Assembly: GCA_036389035.1 (NCBI GenBank)
Contig: DASVQQ010000012.1
Location: 62,001-126,000 of the forward strand
DNA length: 64,000 nucleotides
Reading direction: 5' to 3'
Source: Jatrophihabitans sp.
GTDB lineage: Bacteria > Actinomycetota > Actinomycetes > Mycobacteriales > Jatrophihabitantaceae
In this document: one piece after another, positions 32,880 through 41,910 of the stretch
Numbering within the stretch: position 1 is the stretch's first letter
Layout of the letters: the number at the start of each line of letters is the position of its first letter
Position numbers and translations under genes: made by a program
Notes under the pieces: generated by a model
What the model was told of the DNA's origin: nothing
Database searches by the model: none
The model's input: only the letters and a program-made list of their open reading frames with translations

Positions 32880-33076
32880 ATCTCCTTGCAGCGCGAGCAC
32901 ACCGGTGAGCCCGGCTTGGCCGCCCGGGTGACCGGAAAGACCTCGCCGCACAGTGCCTCGACCATGGTGCCTAGCACCGCGCTCTCGGCGACCTTGTTCT
33001 TGCGGACGTAGTGAAAGACCTGGTCGCGCTGATCGGCGTCAGAGGTCTTCGGGGCATCCAGGGTCTGGGTAGTCAC
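32846..33076 (-). CDS. DUF3039 family protein
   Basis: Small protein of 76 residues in the actinobacterial DUF3039 family (Rv2708c-like). Typical features are the HYVRKNKVAESAVLGTMVEALCGE segment and the ribbon-like VCSRCKEIYESLP; with the earlier Cys it could coordinate zinc. The ATG at 33076 lacks a strong ribosome binding site. The last 34 nt overlap the end of the convergent YihY gene. The function is unknown, and the position between YihY and DUF3099 matches mycobacteria. Confidence 0.88.
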   Translation of the reverse strand: MTTQTLDAPKTSDADQRDQVFHYVRKNKVAESAVLGTMVEALCGEVFPVTRAAKPGSPVCSRCKEIYESLPGGGSS

Positions 33077-33111
33077 GCCTCGATTGTGCCACCGCCACTC
33101 GGCACGGGAGT

Positions 33112-33483
33112 TCAGATATCGATGATCCGAGGCTCGGTCGGCTGCCGTGGATCAGCCGCGGGCGGCTGCGGATCGCCGGAGGTCAGTTGGCGCTGGGCCA
33201 TCTCGTCGACGCCGACGAACCGGCGGAATCGCAGCTCCTGCTTGGGCGGGCGGTCGTTGGCGATCAGCACCGCCGACCAGGGCAGCACCAGCGCGGCGGC
33301 CACGAACCCGGCCGCGAGCCAGCCCGAGAGGGAGAAGGTGCTCGCGGCGCCGACGATGCACACGGCACGCAGCGCCATCATCACCAGGTACCGCTTGCGA
33401 CGGCGATCGAACTCGACGTCTGCGTTGATCGGTGCCTCGGTGATGAGGATCGGGCGGTCACCATGGTCTCTGGACGGGCGCAC
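33112..33483 (-). CDS. DUF3099 family membrane protein
   Basis: Two-helix membrane protein of 123 residues of the DUF3099 family. The ILITEAPINADVEFDRRRKRYLVMM segment leads into helices LRAVCIVGAASTFSLSGWLAA and GFVAAALVLPWSAVLIAND, ending with a Pro-rich cytosolic tail. I chose the GTG at 33483; the frame continues to 33585, but the upstream stretch is His/Arg-rich without family resemblance. It is followed by DUF3039 on the same strand, 36 nt away. Role unknown. Confidence 0.82.
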   Translation of the reverse strand: MRPSRDHGDRPILITEAPINADVEFDRRRKRYLVMMALRAVCIVGAASTFSLSGWLAAGFVAAALVLPWSAVLIANDRPPKQELRFRRFVGVDEMAQRQLTSGDPQPPAADPRQPTEPRIIDI

Positions 33484-33608
33484 ATGACCATGGTGCCACC
33501 GCGGCGGGGTGATCGGGGTGAGATAGATATCGCCCCCTGCGGCACGATGGTGCCCGTGCCCACACCGACGATCGTCCTGCCGCACGGCTACTCGCGAGGG
33601 CGGCCGGT

Positions 33609-35180
33609 ATGAAGGTGGCGCCGCTGTTCCCGGCGGCCGTCCTGGACCAGCTCGGCCAGGCTCTGCGGGATCGGTTCGGCTCGGTCGCGGTGACCGAGGT
33701 GCTGGGGTTGCCCGGTGAGGCGGCGCTGTCGCGCGGTGACCTCAGCGGCGCCGACCGGCTGACCCGGCAGGGCTCGGAGACCGAGACGTTGATCCGGCTG
33801 TTCCTGCTCGGGTTGCCGGTCTCGCGCGCCGCCGCCGGGGCCGCGCTGCGCCCGCTGCCGCTGGCCGAAGCCGAGGCAGCCGGGCTGGTCGAGGAGTCAG
33901 CCGGCCAGCTCCGGGCGGCGTTGGATGTGCGGCCCTATTCCGAGACCGACGGGCCGGACTGGTGGGTGGTCTCAGATCTGGGAGCCGAGGTGCGGCCAGG
34001 CCCGTTGCATCCCGAGCACGTGCTGGGCATCGGCTCGGCGGGCCTGACGCTGGCCGAGGCCACCGTCCGGGGCCCGGTGCGACGCGCGCTGGATGTCGGC
34101 ACCGGCTGCGGTGTGCAGGCGCTGCACCTGTCCGAGCACAGCGAGGCGGTCACCGCGACCGACCTGAGCGAGCGCGCGCTGCGGATGGCTGCCACCACGG
34201 CGGCGCTGAACGCCAGGAGTTGGGACCTGCGGCAGGGCTCGTTGCTGGAGCCGGTCGCGCAGGAGCGGTTCGACCTGATCGTGTCCAACCCGCCGTTCAT
34301 CGTCGGGCCCGGCTTCGGGCCTACCTCCGGCGGCTTTCGCTATCGCGACAGCGGCCTGCCCGGCGACTCGGTGTGCGCCGAGCTGGTGCGCGGGCTACCG
34401 GGACGGTTGACCGAGGGCGGCACCGGGCAGCTGCTGGCGAACTGGATCATCGACGGCTCCCAGAGCTGGCAGGAGCGGGTTTCGAGCTGGTTGCCGGCGA
34501 CCGGGTGCCAGGCCTGGGTCTGGCAGCGAGAGGTGGCCGAGCCCGGTGAGTACGTGGCGCTGTGGCTGCGCGACGCCGGTGAGCAGCCCGGCGCCCCCGG
34601 CTGGCAGCAGCGTTATGACCACTGGCTGGACTGGTTCGCCGCGAACGGAGTGGCCGGCATCGGAATGGGCCTGGTCAGCGTGCGGCGCACCGGGGACCAG
34701 GACTCGCAGGTGGTGTGCCAGGACGTTCCCCAGGCCCATGAGCACCCGATCGGCGACGCCATCGAGGACTGGTTCGGACGCGGCGCCTGGCTGCGCGGCA
34801 GGTCGGTCGCTCAGCTGCTGGACGCCCGGCTGGTAGCCGCACCCGGCCTGGTGCGCTCGACCCACTCGGTGATCAGCGCCGAGGGCTGGCAGCCGGCGCT
34901 GGTGCAGCTGCGCCAGTCCGGCGGCCTGCGCTGGGAACTGGAGGTCGATGACGCGGTCGCGGCGCTGGTGACGGCCTGCACCGGTGAGCCCACACTGGGC
35001 GTTGTGCTCAGCGTGCTGGCGGCCGCGGTCTCAGCCAGCGTGGACGAGGTGACCGCCGCTCTGATCCCTGTCGTGCGCGATTTGATCGAACGCGGTTTTC
35101 TCGTGCCCGTTGATCTCGCGCCCGTTGATCTCGTACCCGTTGATCTCGCGCCCAATGCCATCGACGGCGGTCAACGATGA
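33609..35180 (+). CDS. SAM-dependent methyltransferase with DUF7059-like N-terminus
   Basis: Methyltransferase of 523 residues of a kind conserved in Actinobacteria. The N-terminal DUF7059-like region (about 1-140) is followed by a Rossmann methyltransferase domain: [18 protein letters not shown] (about 159-176), the ATDLSERAL acidic loop and IVSNPPF. The NPPF motif is shared with HemK/RsmC-type enzymes that methylate glutamine amide or exocyclic amino groups of RNA. A long C-terminal region (about 320-500) and a three-fold PVDL repeat close the protein. The stop overlaps the dtd start by 4 nt (ATGA), so the two are coupled. Target not known. Confidence 0.83.
   Translation: MKVAPLFPAAVLDQLGQALRDRFGSVAVTEVLGLPGEAALSRGDLSGADRLTRQGSETETLIRLFLLGLPVSRAAAGAALRPLPLAEAEAAGLVEESAGQLRAALDVRPYSETDGPDWWVVSDLGAEVRPGPLHPEHVLGIGSAGLTLAEATVRGPVRRALDVGTGCGVQALHLSEHSEAVTATDLSERALRMAATTAALNARSWDLRQGSLLEPVAQERFDLIVSNPPFIVGPGFGPTSGGFRYRDSGLPGDSVCAELVRGLPGRLTEGGTGQLLANWIIDGSQSWQERVSSWLPATGCQAWVWQREVAEPGEYVALWLRDAGEQPGAPGWQQRYDHWLDWFAANGVAGIGMGLVSVRRTGDQDSQVVCQDVPQAHEHPIGDAIEDWFGRGAWLRGRSVAQLLDARLVAAPGLVRSTHSVISAEGWQPALVQLRQSGGLRWELEVDDAVAALVTACTGEPTLGVVLSVLAAAVSASVDEVTAALIPVVRDLIERGFLVPVDLAPVDLVPVDLAPNAIDGGQR
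35106..35150 (+). repeat. 15 bp tandem repeat at the methyltransferase 3' end
   Basis: Three copies of CCCGTTGATCTCGCG (third base pair variable) at 35106-35120, 35121-35135 and 35136-35150, encoding PVDL-type pentapeptides in frame. Confidence 0.9.
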
Positions 35181-35623
35181 GAGCTGTCCTGCAACGGGTT
35201 TCGCACGCCTCGGTGACGGTCGCCGGCCAGGTGCGCGGCGAGATCGGCGCCGGCCTGCTGGTGCTGGTCGGCGTCACCCATACCGACACCGAGCGGGAGG
35301 CGCGCTGGCTGGCCGGCAAGGTCGGGCGATTGCGGGTGCTGCGTGACGGTGCCCGGGATGAGGGCTCGGCTGCCTCGCTCGGCGCGCCGGCCCTGGTCAT
35401 CAGCCAGTTCACGCTATACGCCGACACCGCCTCCGGACGTCGACCCAGCTGGCAGGCCGCCGCGCCGGCCGGCCAGGCCGAGCCACTGGTAACCGCTTTC
35501 TGCGCCGAACTGCGGGCACTAGGGCTGCCGGTCGAGACCGGCGAGTTCGGGGCCACCATGGCCGTGCACAGCGTGAACGACGGGCCGTTGACCATCCTGC
35601 TGGAGACGCCGGAACGGCACTGA
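35177..35623 (+). CDS. dtd: D-aminoacyl-tRNA deacylase
   Basis: Enzyme of 148 residues that removes D-amino acids, and glycine from tRNA-Ala, to protect translation. Signature stretches are [15 protein letters not shown] at the N-terminus, the catalytic-region [11 protein letters not shown] (S-Q-F-T-L) and the C-terminal [21 protein letters not shown] containing the N-D-G-P cross-subunit motif. The internal loop between RVLRDGARD and LVISQ is shorter than usual, but the core is intact. It overlaps the methyltransferase by 4 nt and is the last gene of that pair; sigB begins 215 nt later. Confidence 0.95.
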   Translation: MRAVLQRVSHASVTVAGQVRGEIGAGLLVLVGVTHTDTEREARWLAGKVGRLRVLRDGARDEGSAASLGAPALVISQFTLYADTASGRRPSWQAAAPAGQAEPLVTAFCAELRALGLPVETGEFGATMAVHSVNDGPLTILLETPERH

Positions 35624-35766
35624 CCGGGGCTCCGGCCGCCCGGTGGATAGGGCCCTGCCCAGCCGCGGGCCGGCGAGGCCGGCGGGTTCGAATAAGCCGT
35701 CCGGTAGCTGGGCCGTTACTTCCAACGTGCGCTAATTGGCTGGGAATCGCCCACCAGCGCAATCCG

Positions 35767-35791
35767 GGAACATCTTCGGCAACGAACCGTT
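35767..35791 (+). promoter_or_regulatory. ECF-type promoter upstream of sigB
   Basis: GGAAC at 35767-35771 and CGTT at 35788-35791, with 16 nt between, fit the GGAAC-N15-17-CGTT pattern read by SigE/SigH-type extracytoplasmic factors. It lies about 50 nt before the sigB GTG. In mycobacteria sigB is transcribed from such a promoter. Confidence 0.6.
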
Positions 35792-35838
35792 GTACAGGAT
35801 GGGAGAAAAGAACCCCCATCAGTGGACGGGACCCCAAC

Positions 35839-37005
35839 GTGACGCAACCAGCCACCAAGATGACAGCGCAGCCGAATACCAAGACGAACGCATCCAAGCG
35901 CCGCAACGCGGCTTCACATACCCTTCCGGGCCACCGCGCGCCCCGCACTGCCACACCCGCGCCCAACGCGCCCGTCGAGCTGGACGAATCCACCGTAGCC
36001 GCTGAGCCGGTTCTGGACGAAGCGGTCCTGGACGAGACCGTCCTGGACGAGGTGAACCCCGTCGAGGCGACCGCTGACCTGGACGAGGTGGTCCAGGCCG
36101 CTGACCTGGTTCGTTCCTACCTGAACGAGATCGGCAAGGTCTCGCTGCTGACGGCTGTCGAAGAGGTGGAGCTGTCCAAGCGAATCGAAGCCGGGCTGTA
36201 CGCGGCGTACCTGCTGAGCACCAGCAAGCGGCTGGCCCTGCCGCGCCGACGCGAGCTGCAGCTGCTGGCCGCCGATGGCGAGACGGCCAAGGACCTGCTG
36301 CTGCGGGCCAACCTGCGGCTGGTGGTGTCACTGGCCAAGCGCTACACCGGCCGCGGCATGCCGTTCCTGGACCTGATCCAGGAGGGCAACCTGGGACTGA
36401 TCCGGGCAGTGGAGAAGTTCGACTACACCAAGGGGTTCAAGTTCTCGACCTACGCGACCTGGTGGATCCGGCAGGCCATCAGCAGGGCGATGGCAGATCA
36501 GTCCCGCACCATCCGGCTGCCCGTCCACCTGGTCGAGCAGATCAACAAGATGCAGCGGATGCGCCGGGAACTGGGCCAGAACCTGGGCCGCGACGCCACC
36601 GACGCCGAGCTGGCCAGCGAGCTTGACATCACCGTCGAGCGGCTGCATGAGCTGATCGATCACGCCCGCGACCTGGTGAGCCTGGACCAGACGGTCGGCA
36701 CCGACGAGGACTCCGCCCTCGGTGACTTCATCGCCGACAGTGAGGCCACCAAGCCGACCGAGGCTGTCGAGTTCGACCTGATGCGCCGCCAGCTCGCCGC
36801 CATCCTGGATTCGCTGGAGCCCCGCGAGGCGGCCGTCGTGCGGCTGCGGTACGGCCTGGCCGACGGCAACCCGCACACCCTGGACGACATCGCCAAGAAG
36901 TTCAGCCTGTCCCGTGAACGGATCCGCCAGATCGAGCGGGAGACGATGGCCAAGCTGCGCCACCCGTCACGCGCCCAGTCGCTTCGGGACTACCTCGAAG
37001 CCTGA
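35839..37005 (+). CDS. sigB: SigB-type RNA polymerase sigma factor
   Basis: Second HrdB-like sigma factor, 388 residues, close to SigA in regions 1.2 to 4 but without the Lys/Ala-rich tail of SigA. The Pro/Ala-rich and acidic N-terminus (about 1-85) is followed by region 1.2 ([19 protein letters not shown]), region 2 ([39 protein letters not shown]) and region 4 with [21 protein letters not shown]. Group 2 sigma factors of this type run general stress and stationary-phase genes. The ECF-type promoter ahead implies control by a SigE- or SigH-like factor. A strong hairpin follows the stop by about 20 nt. The ribosome binding site is weak. Confidence 0.93.
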   Translation: MTQPATKMTAQPNTKTNASKRRNAASHTLPGHRAPRTATPAPNAPVELDESTVAAEPVLDEAVLDETVLDEVNPVEATADLDEVVQAADLVRSYLNEIGKVSLLTAVEEVELSKRIEAGLYAAYLLSTSKRLALPRRRELQLLAADGETAKDLLLRANLRLVVSLAKRYTGRGMPFLDLIQEGNLGLIRAVEKFDYTKGFKFSTYATWWIRQAISRAMADQSRTIRLPVHLVEQINKMQRMRRELGQNLGRDATDAELASELDITVERLHELIDHARDLVSLDQTVGTDEDSALGDFIADSEATKPTEAVEFDLMRRQLAAILDSLEPREAAVVRLRYGLADGNPHTLDDIAKKFSLSRERIRQIERETMAKLRHPSRAQSLRDYLEA

Positions 37006-37026
37006 TCCGACCCGGCTTCACATCCA

Positions 37027-37064
37027 ACCGCCCGGTATCTCGATCCGTCGAGGTGCCGGGCGGT
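37027..37064. terminator. Hairpin terminator after sigB
   Basis: A 17 bp stem with two wobble or mismatch positions (37027-37043 with 37048-37064) and a 4 nt loop, beginning 22 nt after the sigB stop. Confidence 0.75.
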
Positions 37065-37185
37065 CGGCGTTCGCGCACGGTTTGCGCTGCCAGGAGCGGG
37101 GGCCTGAGTGCTCTGGAGCCGGAGTGGGGGCACTGGAGCCGGGGGTGTGGGTGCGCCCCAGCCGGCGGCTCTCTACGGTGTGCTG

Positions 37186-38202
37186 GTGGACCCCGTCAAC
37201 GCCCTGCGCCGGATCGCGTTCCTGCTGGAGCGAAGCGGCGCCCCCACCTACCGGGTGAAGGCGTTCCGCCGGGCCGCCGAGGTGGCGCTGACCAACGCCC
37301 AGCAGCTGGAGGACCGGTTGCGGGCCGGCACCCTGGCCGAGCTCGCCGGCATCGGGCAGGTGACGGCGGCAGTGATCACCGAGGCGGCCACCGGACGGGT
37401 GCCGGACTACCTGGCCAAGCTGGAGGAGCAGGAAGGGCCGCTGGTCGACCTGGACCCCGCCGGGCAGCGCCTGCGGGCGGCGTTGCGTGGTGACCTGCAC
37501 AGCCACTCGGACTGGAGTGACGGCGGCAGCCCGATCGAGGAGATGGCGATCACGGCCATCGAGCTGGGACAGCAGTACCTGGCGCTGACCGACCACTCCC
37601 CCAGGCTCACGGTGGCCAACGGCCTGACCGCCGAGCGGCTGGCCAGCCAGCTTGAGATCCTGGGGGCACTGGCGCCCCGGCTCGCGCCCTTCCGGCTGCT
37701 GAGCGGCATCGAGGTCGACATTCTCGACGACGGCAGCCTGGACCAGCGGGCTGACCTGCTGGAGCGGCTGGACGTGGTGGTCGCCTCGGTGCACTCGAAG
37801 CTGCGGATGGACTCGGCGGCGATGACCCGCCGGATGGTAGCGGCCGTCCAGAACCCGCACACCGACATCCTCGGGCACTGCACCGGCCGGTTGATGGGAG
37901 CCAAGCCCCGGCCACAGAGCACCTTCGACGCCGCCGCGGTGTTCGCCGCGTGCGCCGAGCACGGGGTGGCGGTGGAGATCAACTGCCGGCCAGAGCGGCT
38001 GGACCCGCCCCGGGACCTGTTGCGCCAGGCTGTCGAAGCCGGCTGCCTGTTCAGCATCGACACCGACGGGCACGCGCCGGGGCAGCTGGACTGGCAGCCC
38101 TACGGCTGCGCCCGGGCCGCCGAATGCGAGGTGCCGCCCGACCGGGTGATCAACACCTGGCCGGTCGACCAGCTGCTGGCCTGGCTCAACCGGTCTCGAT
38201 AG
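37186..38202 (+). CDS. PHP-domain phosphoesterase with helix-hairpin-helix N-terminus
   Basis: Protein of 338 residues from the chosen GTG at 37186 (the frame opens at 37108, but with unusual composition). The N-terminal NALRRIAFLLERSGAPTYRVKAFRRAAE and LAELAGIGQVTAAVI segments resemble the 8-kDa/HhH part of PolX proteins. The PHP domain carries the metal motifs DLHSHSDWSDG, LTDHSPRL, GIEVDIL, VASVHSKLR, ILGHCTGR, INCRPER and IDTDGHA. PolX polymerase catalytic parts are absent, so this is a stand-alone PHP phosphoesterase, similar to histidinol-phosphatase-like proteins common in Actinobacteria. It overlaps the convergent sulfurtransferase by 17 nt. Confidence 0.85.
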   Translation: MDPVNALRRIAFLLERSGAPTYRVKAFRRAAEVALTNAQQLEDRLRAGTLAELAGIGQVTAAVITEAATGRVPDYLAKLEEQEGPLVDLDPAGQRLRAALRGDLHSHSDWSDGGSPIEEMAITAIELGQQYLALTDHSPRLTVANGLTAERLASQLEILGALAPRLAPFRLLSGIEVDILDDGSLDQRADLLERLDVVVASVHSKLRMDSAAMTRRMVAAVQNPHTDILGHCTGRLMGAKPRPQSTFDAAAVFAACAEHGVAVEINCRPERLDPPRDLLRQAVEAGCLFSIDTDGHAPGQLDWQPYGCARAAECEVPPDRVINTWPVDQLLAWLNRSR

Positions 38203-39025
38203 GCCGCTCCGGGTCGGTGATCCACTCGCTCCACGAGCCCGGGTACAGCGCCGCCTCGATGCCGGCCAGTCGCATCGCCAGCACGGTGTGGGCCGCCGTG
38301 ACGCCCGAGCCGCAGTACACCCCGACCGGCGCGTCCCGCTCGGCCGCCCCGGCTTCGGAGAATCGCCGGCGCAACTCCGGCTCAGGCAAGAAATGCCCTG
38401 ACGGCCGCACGTTGGCGGTGGTGGGCAGGTTGAGCGCACCCGGTATCCGGCCGGCGACCGGGTCGATGGGCTCCACCTCGCCGCGGAACCGCTCAACCGC
38501 CCGGACGTCGAACAGCCGGCCGGCGGCTGCCCAGGACGCGGCCATGTCGGCATCCAGCGTGGGCATGCTGCCCGGCCGGACGCTGACGGTGCCGGCGGCC
38601 GGTGACGGCAGCTCGGCCCGCACCGGATGGCCGCCGCGCTGCCACGCCTCGAACCCGCCGTCGAGTACCCGAACCTGCTCCAACCCGGCCCAGCGCAACA
38701 CCCACCAGGCCCGGGCAGCGGCCACCGAGTTGCCCTGGTCATAGACCACGAGCTCGGACTGCGGCTCGACGCCCCAGGCCCGCAGCCTGGCCTCCAGCCG
38801 GCGCGGATCGGGCAACGGGTGCCGGCCGCGGGCTCCGGGCGGGTCGGCGAGGTCGGTCTCGAGGTCACACCAGTGGGCCCCTGGCAGGTGGCCGGCGAGA
38901 TAAAGCGGATACTGGGAGGGGCCGGACACCTGCCAGCGGACATCGAGCAGGATCAGGCCAGGGTCTTCGAGGCCGGCGGCCAGCTCGTCGACGCCGATTA
39001 GAGCCTGTTGGGAATGGTGGGTCAT
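38186..39025 (-). CDS. Two-domain rhodanese sulfurtransferase
   Basis: Thiosulfate or 3-mercaptopyruvate sulfurtransferase (SseA-type) of 279 residues. The N-terminal non-catalytic rhodanese domain contains LILLDVRWQVSG and AGHLPGAHWCDLETDL; the second domain contains DVRAVERFRGEVEP and the active-site loop VYCGSGVTAAH with the persulfide-forming Cys. I chose the ATG at 39025, which begins MTHHSQQAL; the longer frame to 39070 has no support. The Gly-Ser-Gly-Val loop is closer to mercaptopyruvate than thiosulfate enzymes, but this cannot be settled by sight. Confidence 0.92.
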   Translation of the reverse strand: MTHHSQQALIGVDELAAGLEDPGLILLDVRWQVSGPSQYPLYLAGHLPGAHWCDLETDLADPPGARGRHPLPDPRRLEARLRAWGVEPQSELVVYDQGNSVAAARAWWVLRWAGLEQVRVLDGGFEAWQRGGHPVRAELPSPAAGTVSVRPGSMPTLDADMAASWAAAGRLFDVRAVERFRGEVEPIDPVAGRIPGALNLPTTANVRPSGHFLPEPELRRRFSEAGAAERDAPVGVYCGSGVTAAHTVLAMRLAGIEAALYPGSWSEWITDPERPIETG

Positions 39026-39122
39026 GCCGACGGTTCTAACATGGACAGTGGGTACCGGATACGGCAGCACGAGATGAGTTCGGCGGGCTCGGCACGGAAA
39101 CTCTGGGGAAAGGGGTCGGCAA

Positions 39123-39821
39123 GTGAATCACCACCACAGCGACTTGATCGACACCACCGAGATGTACCTGCGCACTATCTATGAGCTGGAGGAAGAGGGC
39201 GTCACCCCGCTGCGGGCGCGGATCGCCGAGCGGCTGAGCCAGTCCGGGCCGACGGTGAGCCAGACGGTCGCCAGGATGGAGCGCGACGGCCTGCTGCAGG
39301 TCGAGAGCGACCGCCACCTGCAGCTGAGCGAGCGCGGCCGGCACCTGGCGGTGTCGGTGATGCGCAAGCATCGGTTGGCCGAACGGCTGCTGCACGACGT
39401 CATCGGGTTGGAATGGGACCAGTTGCACGTCGAGGCCTGCCGCTGGGAGCACGTGATGAGTGAGGCCGTGGAGCGCCGGATCGTGGCGATGCTCGAGGGT
39501 CCGCTGGTCTGCCCGCACGGCAATCCGATCCCCGGCCTGGAAGATCTCGGCCTGCCCGCCGGCGGCGCCGGTGACGCCGGGTTGGCGACGCTGGCCGCCT
39601 CGGTGACCTCTGATGAGGTGACGGTCCGGATCGAGCGGATCAGCGAGCTGCTGCAGCCCAATGTCGAGCTGATGCGGCAGCTGTCGCACTCCGGCGTGAC
39701 TCCCGGGCTGTCGGTAGCGGTGTCCAGGGTGCCTGCCGGGCTGCATGTCGCCGGGGCTCCGGACACCGAACTGGTGCTGGACGAGGTGGCCCAGCACATC
39801 TTCGTCACGGTGCCGGCCTGA
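39123..39821 (+). CDS. ideR: Iron-dependent repressor IdeR/DtxR
   Basis: Metal-activated regulator of 232 residues. The winged-helix domain (about 1-73) is LIDTTEMYLRTIYELEEEGVTPLRARIAERL, followed by SGPTVSQTVARMERDGLL. The dimerisation and metal-binding domain holds VMRKHRLAERLLHDVIGL, CRWEHVMSEAVERR and the ligands Cys and His in PLVCPHGNPIPG. A C-terminal SH3-like domain (about 150-232) completes full-length IdeR architecture. The GTG start has GGAAAGGGG upstream. It would repress siderophore and iron-uptake genes with Fe(II). Adjacency to sigB is as in mycobacteria. Confidence 0.95.
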   Translation: MNHHHSDLIDTTEMYLRTIYELEEEGVTPLRARIAERLSQSGPTVSQTVARMERDGLLQVESDRHLQLSERGRHLAVSVMRKHRLAERLLHDVIGLEWDQLHVEACRWEHVMSEAVERRIVAMLEGPLVCPHGNPIPGLEDLGLPAGGAGDAGLATLAASVTSDEVTVRIERISELLQPNVELMRQLSHSGVTPGLSVAVSRVPAGLHVAGAPDTELVLDEVAQHIFVTVPA

Positions 39822-39859
39822 CCCGGTAGCCCGGCCCCGACGCCCGCCGACCTGCGGGC

Positions 39860-40984
39860 TCAACCCGACCGGCCCCAGCTCAAGGCCGGCACGGTCCGCG
39901 GGTCCAGCCCCCGCTGTGCCGCGGTGACCAGCAGGACGGCGGCCGAGTAGCCGGGCTGGGACTCCAGCACCCGTTCGGCGGCCATCATCGCCAGCGTGGC
40001 GTTGCCGGCGCGCCACTGCGACCAGCCGAACAGGAACAGCGGCGCGGCGTCATAGGGCGGTGGCAGCCTGGTGTGCAGCTCGGCCATCAGCCGGCTGACC
40101 CCCGCGGCGCCGTCGTCGACTGCCAGCCAGAGCGCGTCCCGCACCGCCAGATCGGTCAGGGCCACCGCGTGGCCGGCCAGCCGCTCGGCACTCAGGTCAG
40201 GCTGGTTCTCAGCCGCGGCCGCCAGCAGCGCAGCCACCTGAGCTTGCCGCCGGCCGGCCTGCTCGGGTGCGCCGCCGTCCTTGGCCGGCTCAGCTTCGAC
40301 CGGCTCAGCTTCGACCGGCTCAGCGTCGACCGGCTCAGCGTCGACCGGCTCAGCGTCGGCCGGCTCAGCGTCGGCCGACTCGGTTCGAGCCAGCTCGGCT
40401 TCGGCCAGCCGTGGAAGCAGGGCCGCTCGCTGCTCAGCGCTGCGCCCGGCCAGGGTTGCGGCCATGGCCTGCCGGTCGGGCAGCGCCACCAGCCCGGCGA
40501 AGGTCGCCTGGGCGGCCGCCTCTGAGCAGCCGAGCACCCGCTGGTGCCCGGCGCCGGGGCAGCACTCGAACCGCTCGCAACACAGCGACCACCAGCGCCG
40601 CCCGGTCGCCACCAGCACGTCGAGGACCTCGACGCCCGCCGCTGCCATCGTGACCGTCACCAGGTCCCGGCAGGCCGTCAACTCCTCGCAGGCCCGCGGG
40701 TCACCGCGGACCGACTCGGTCACCAGCACGGCGGCCATCGCCTCGGAGTCCGCGCGCCGCAGCACGTCCCCCAGCGGCCGCAGGGCCTCGGCGTCCAGCC
40801 CGCCGGCCGCCGGGTCTGGCAGGTCGAGCCGGACGGTCACCTGGATCTGCTGCTGCTCGGCGCCACCGGCGAAACCGATCAGCACCAGGCTCTCGCGCGG
40901 GTGAAAGCCCAGCAGGTAGGGCACCGTTTCGATCAGCTCGCCGGGATCGCTGATCCGGATGCGGGGCAGTTCGCAAGAAGTCAT
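39860..40984 (-). CDS. DUF4192 family protein with internal acidic repeat
   Basis: Protein of 374 residues in the actinobacterial DUF4192 family, function unknown. It starts with the family signature RISDPGELIETVPYLLGFHPRESLVLIGF, then VTVRLDLPDP and a Cys-rich stretch (SLCCERFECCPG) near the middle. A six-fold 15 bp repeat encodes a DAEPV-type acidic linker between the two halves; the C-terminal half holds ALWLAVDDGA and PLFLFGWSQWRAGNATLA. I chose the ATG at 40984; the frame to 41071 lacks support. The repeat separates two conserved blocks, so it is likely a flexible linker. Confidence 0.87.
   Translation of the reverse strand: MTSCELPRIRISDPGELIETVPYLLGFHPRESLVLIGFAGGAEQQQIQVTVRLDLPDPAAGGLDAEALRPLGDVLRRADSEAMAAVLVTESVRGDPRACEELTACRDLVTVTMAAAGVEVLDVLVATGRRWWSLCCERFECCPGAGHQRVLGCSEAAAQATFAGLVALPDRQAMAATLAGRSAEQRAALLPRLAEAELARTESADAEPADAEPVDAEPVDAEPVEAEPVEAEPAKDGGAPEQAGRRQAQVAALLAAAAENQPDLSAERLAGHAVALTDLAVRDALWLAVDDGAAGVSRLMAELHTRLPPPYDAAPLFLFGWSQWRAGNATLAMMAAERVLESQPGYSAAVLLVTAAQRGLDPRTVPALSWGRSG
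40286..40375 (-). repeat. 15 bp tandem repeat, six copies, in the DUF4192 gene
   Basis: Units of GGCTCAGCTTCGACC with small changes start at 40286, 40301, 40316, 40331, 40346 and 40361. On the coding strand each unit encodes one acidic pentapeptide. Confidence 0.93.
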
Positions 40985-41091
40985 GCCCGCGAGCCTGCCG
41001 CTCAGCACCGCCCAGGTGAGCCGGTGACGCCAGGTTGTGGACAACCCGACGGCCCGGCACCGGCTGTCCACAGCCTGAGGCAGGCGATCCG

Positions 41092-41724
41092 CTACAGCGG
41101 GTTCTTCCGCCAGCTCAGCGCGGCTTGGGTGAGCCCGTCGGCCACCTCGTCGTTGCGGTCAGCGAGCCGGCGGTCCCGCTCGCCCTCGGCGCCGTCGGCG
41201 GCGGTCTCCCGGCGGCCGGCGGCGATCACCCGGAAGAAGGCGGCGGCACGCTCCAGCGCGACGTCGAAGTCGCCGAGGTAGGCCCCGTGCAGCACCGCGT
41301 CGGCCAGCGCCTCGATGGCGGCCGGGTCGGCGTCGTCGGACACCCCGGCGACCACCTCGTCAGCCGGCGCGTAGGGCCGCCCGGCCCGCCACAGCCGGGT
41401 CACCTCGTCGCCGTTGCTCTGGCACCACCGGCGCTGCAGGTACAGCGCCCACAGCGCGCCCGGCAGGCTGGAGGGCTGCTCCTGACGCCAGAGCTCGGCA
41501 AGGGTGTCCAGGCCCACCCGGTCGGCGAGGTCGACCAGGGACTCCGAGCCACCCGAGCGCCCGTGGGTGATGACCGCGGCGGCGGTGGCCGCGGCCAGCT
41601 CGGCCCGGGCGAACGGCTCGAACTCGACCGAGCCGGCGAGCGCGGCGAGATCAGGCCGCCGGATCGGGCGGTGCGGGCGGTCAGCGGCTGGCACCCGTCC
41701 AGGGTAAGTGAGCACGCAGCACAT
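41092..41724 (-). CDS. Conserved hypothetical actinobacterial protein
   Basis: Helical, soluble protein of about 210 residues that I do not recognise. It has FEPFARAELAAATAAAVITHG and SLVDLADRVGLDTLAELWRQ, and LPGALWALYLQRRWCQSNGDEVTRLW followed by an acidic ADEVVAGVSDDADPAAIEALADAVL. A Trp/Arg-rich patch may be a protein-binding surface. The start is uncertain: the frame begins at 41760, with ATG at 41724 and GTG at 41715 as alternatives. It lies 107 nt upstream of the DUF4192 gene on the same strand; the two may be cotranscribed. Confidence 0.65.
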   Translation of the reverse strand: MCCVLTYPGRVPAADRPHRPIRRPDLAALAGSVEFEPFARAELAAATAAAVITHGRSGGSESLVDLADRVGLDTLAELWRQEQPSSLPGALWALYLQRRWCQSNGDEVTRLWRAGRPYAPADEVVAGVSDDADPAAIEALADAVLHGAYLGDFDVALERAAAFFRVIAAGRRETAADGAEGERDRRLADRNDEVADGLTQAALSWRKNPL

Positions 41725-41910
41725 CCTGGTTCTGGCCCAACCCGGCTCGCCGCGGCGCATCGGCGGTTAAACTGGATGTGGCGTCGACCCGATCCATGGC
41801 CCCCGGTCCCACTTATGCCGCCACGAGCGGCCTTTTGCCGAGAGGCGACCTGGCGGGTCGGCGTCTACAACTTCGAGGTAGCAGCGGACCGCCGGATGAA
41901 GGACAGCCTT

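Noticed and set aside
35685..35705. GGGTTCGAATAAGCC, resembling a tRNA T-loop
   Set aside because: No matching acceptor, D or anticodon arms can be drawn around it. It lies in the dtd-sigB spacer.
41035..41910. Long upstream extension of the NUDIX frame
   Set aside because: It is antisense to the conserved hypothetical gene at 41092-41724. The AAGGA site before 41911 marks the real start.
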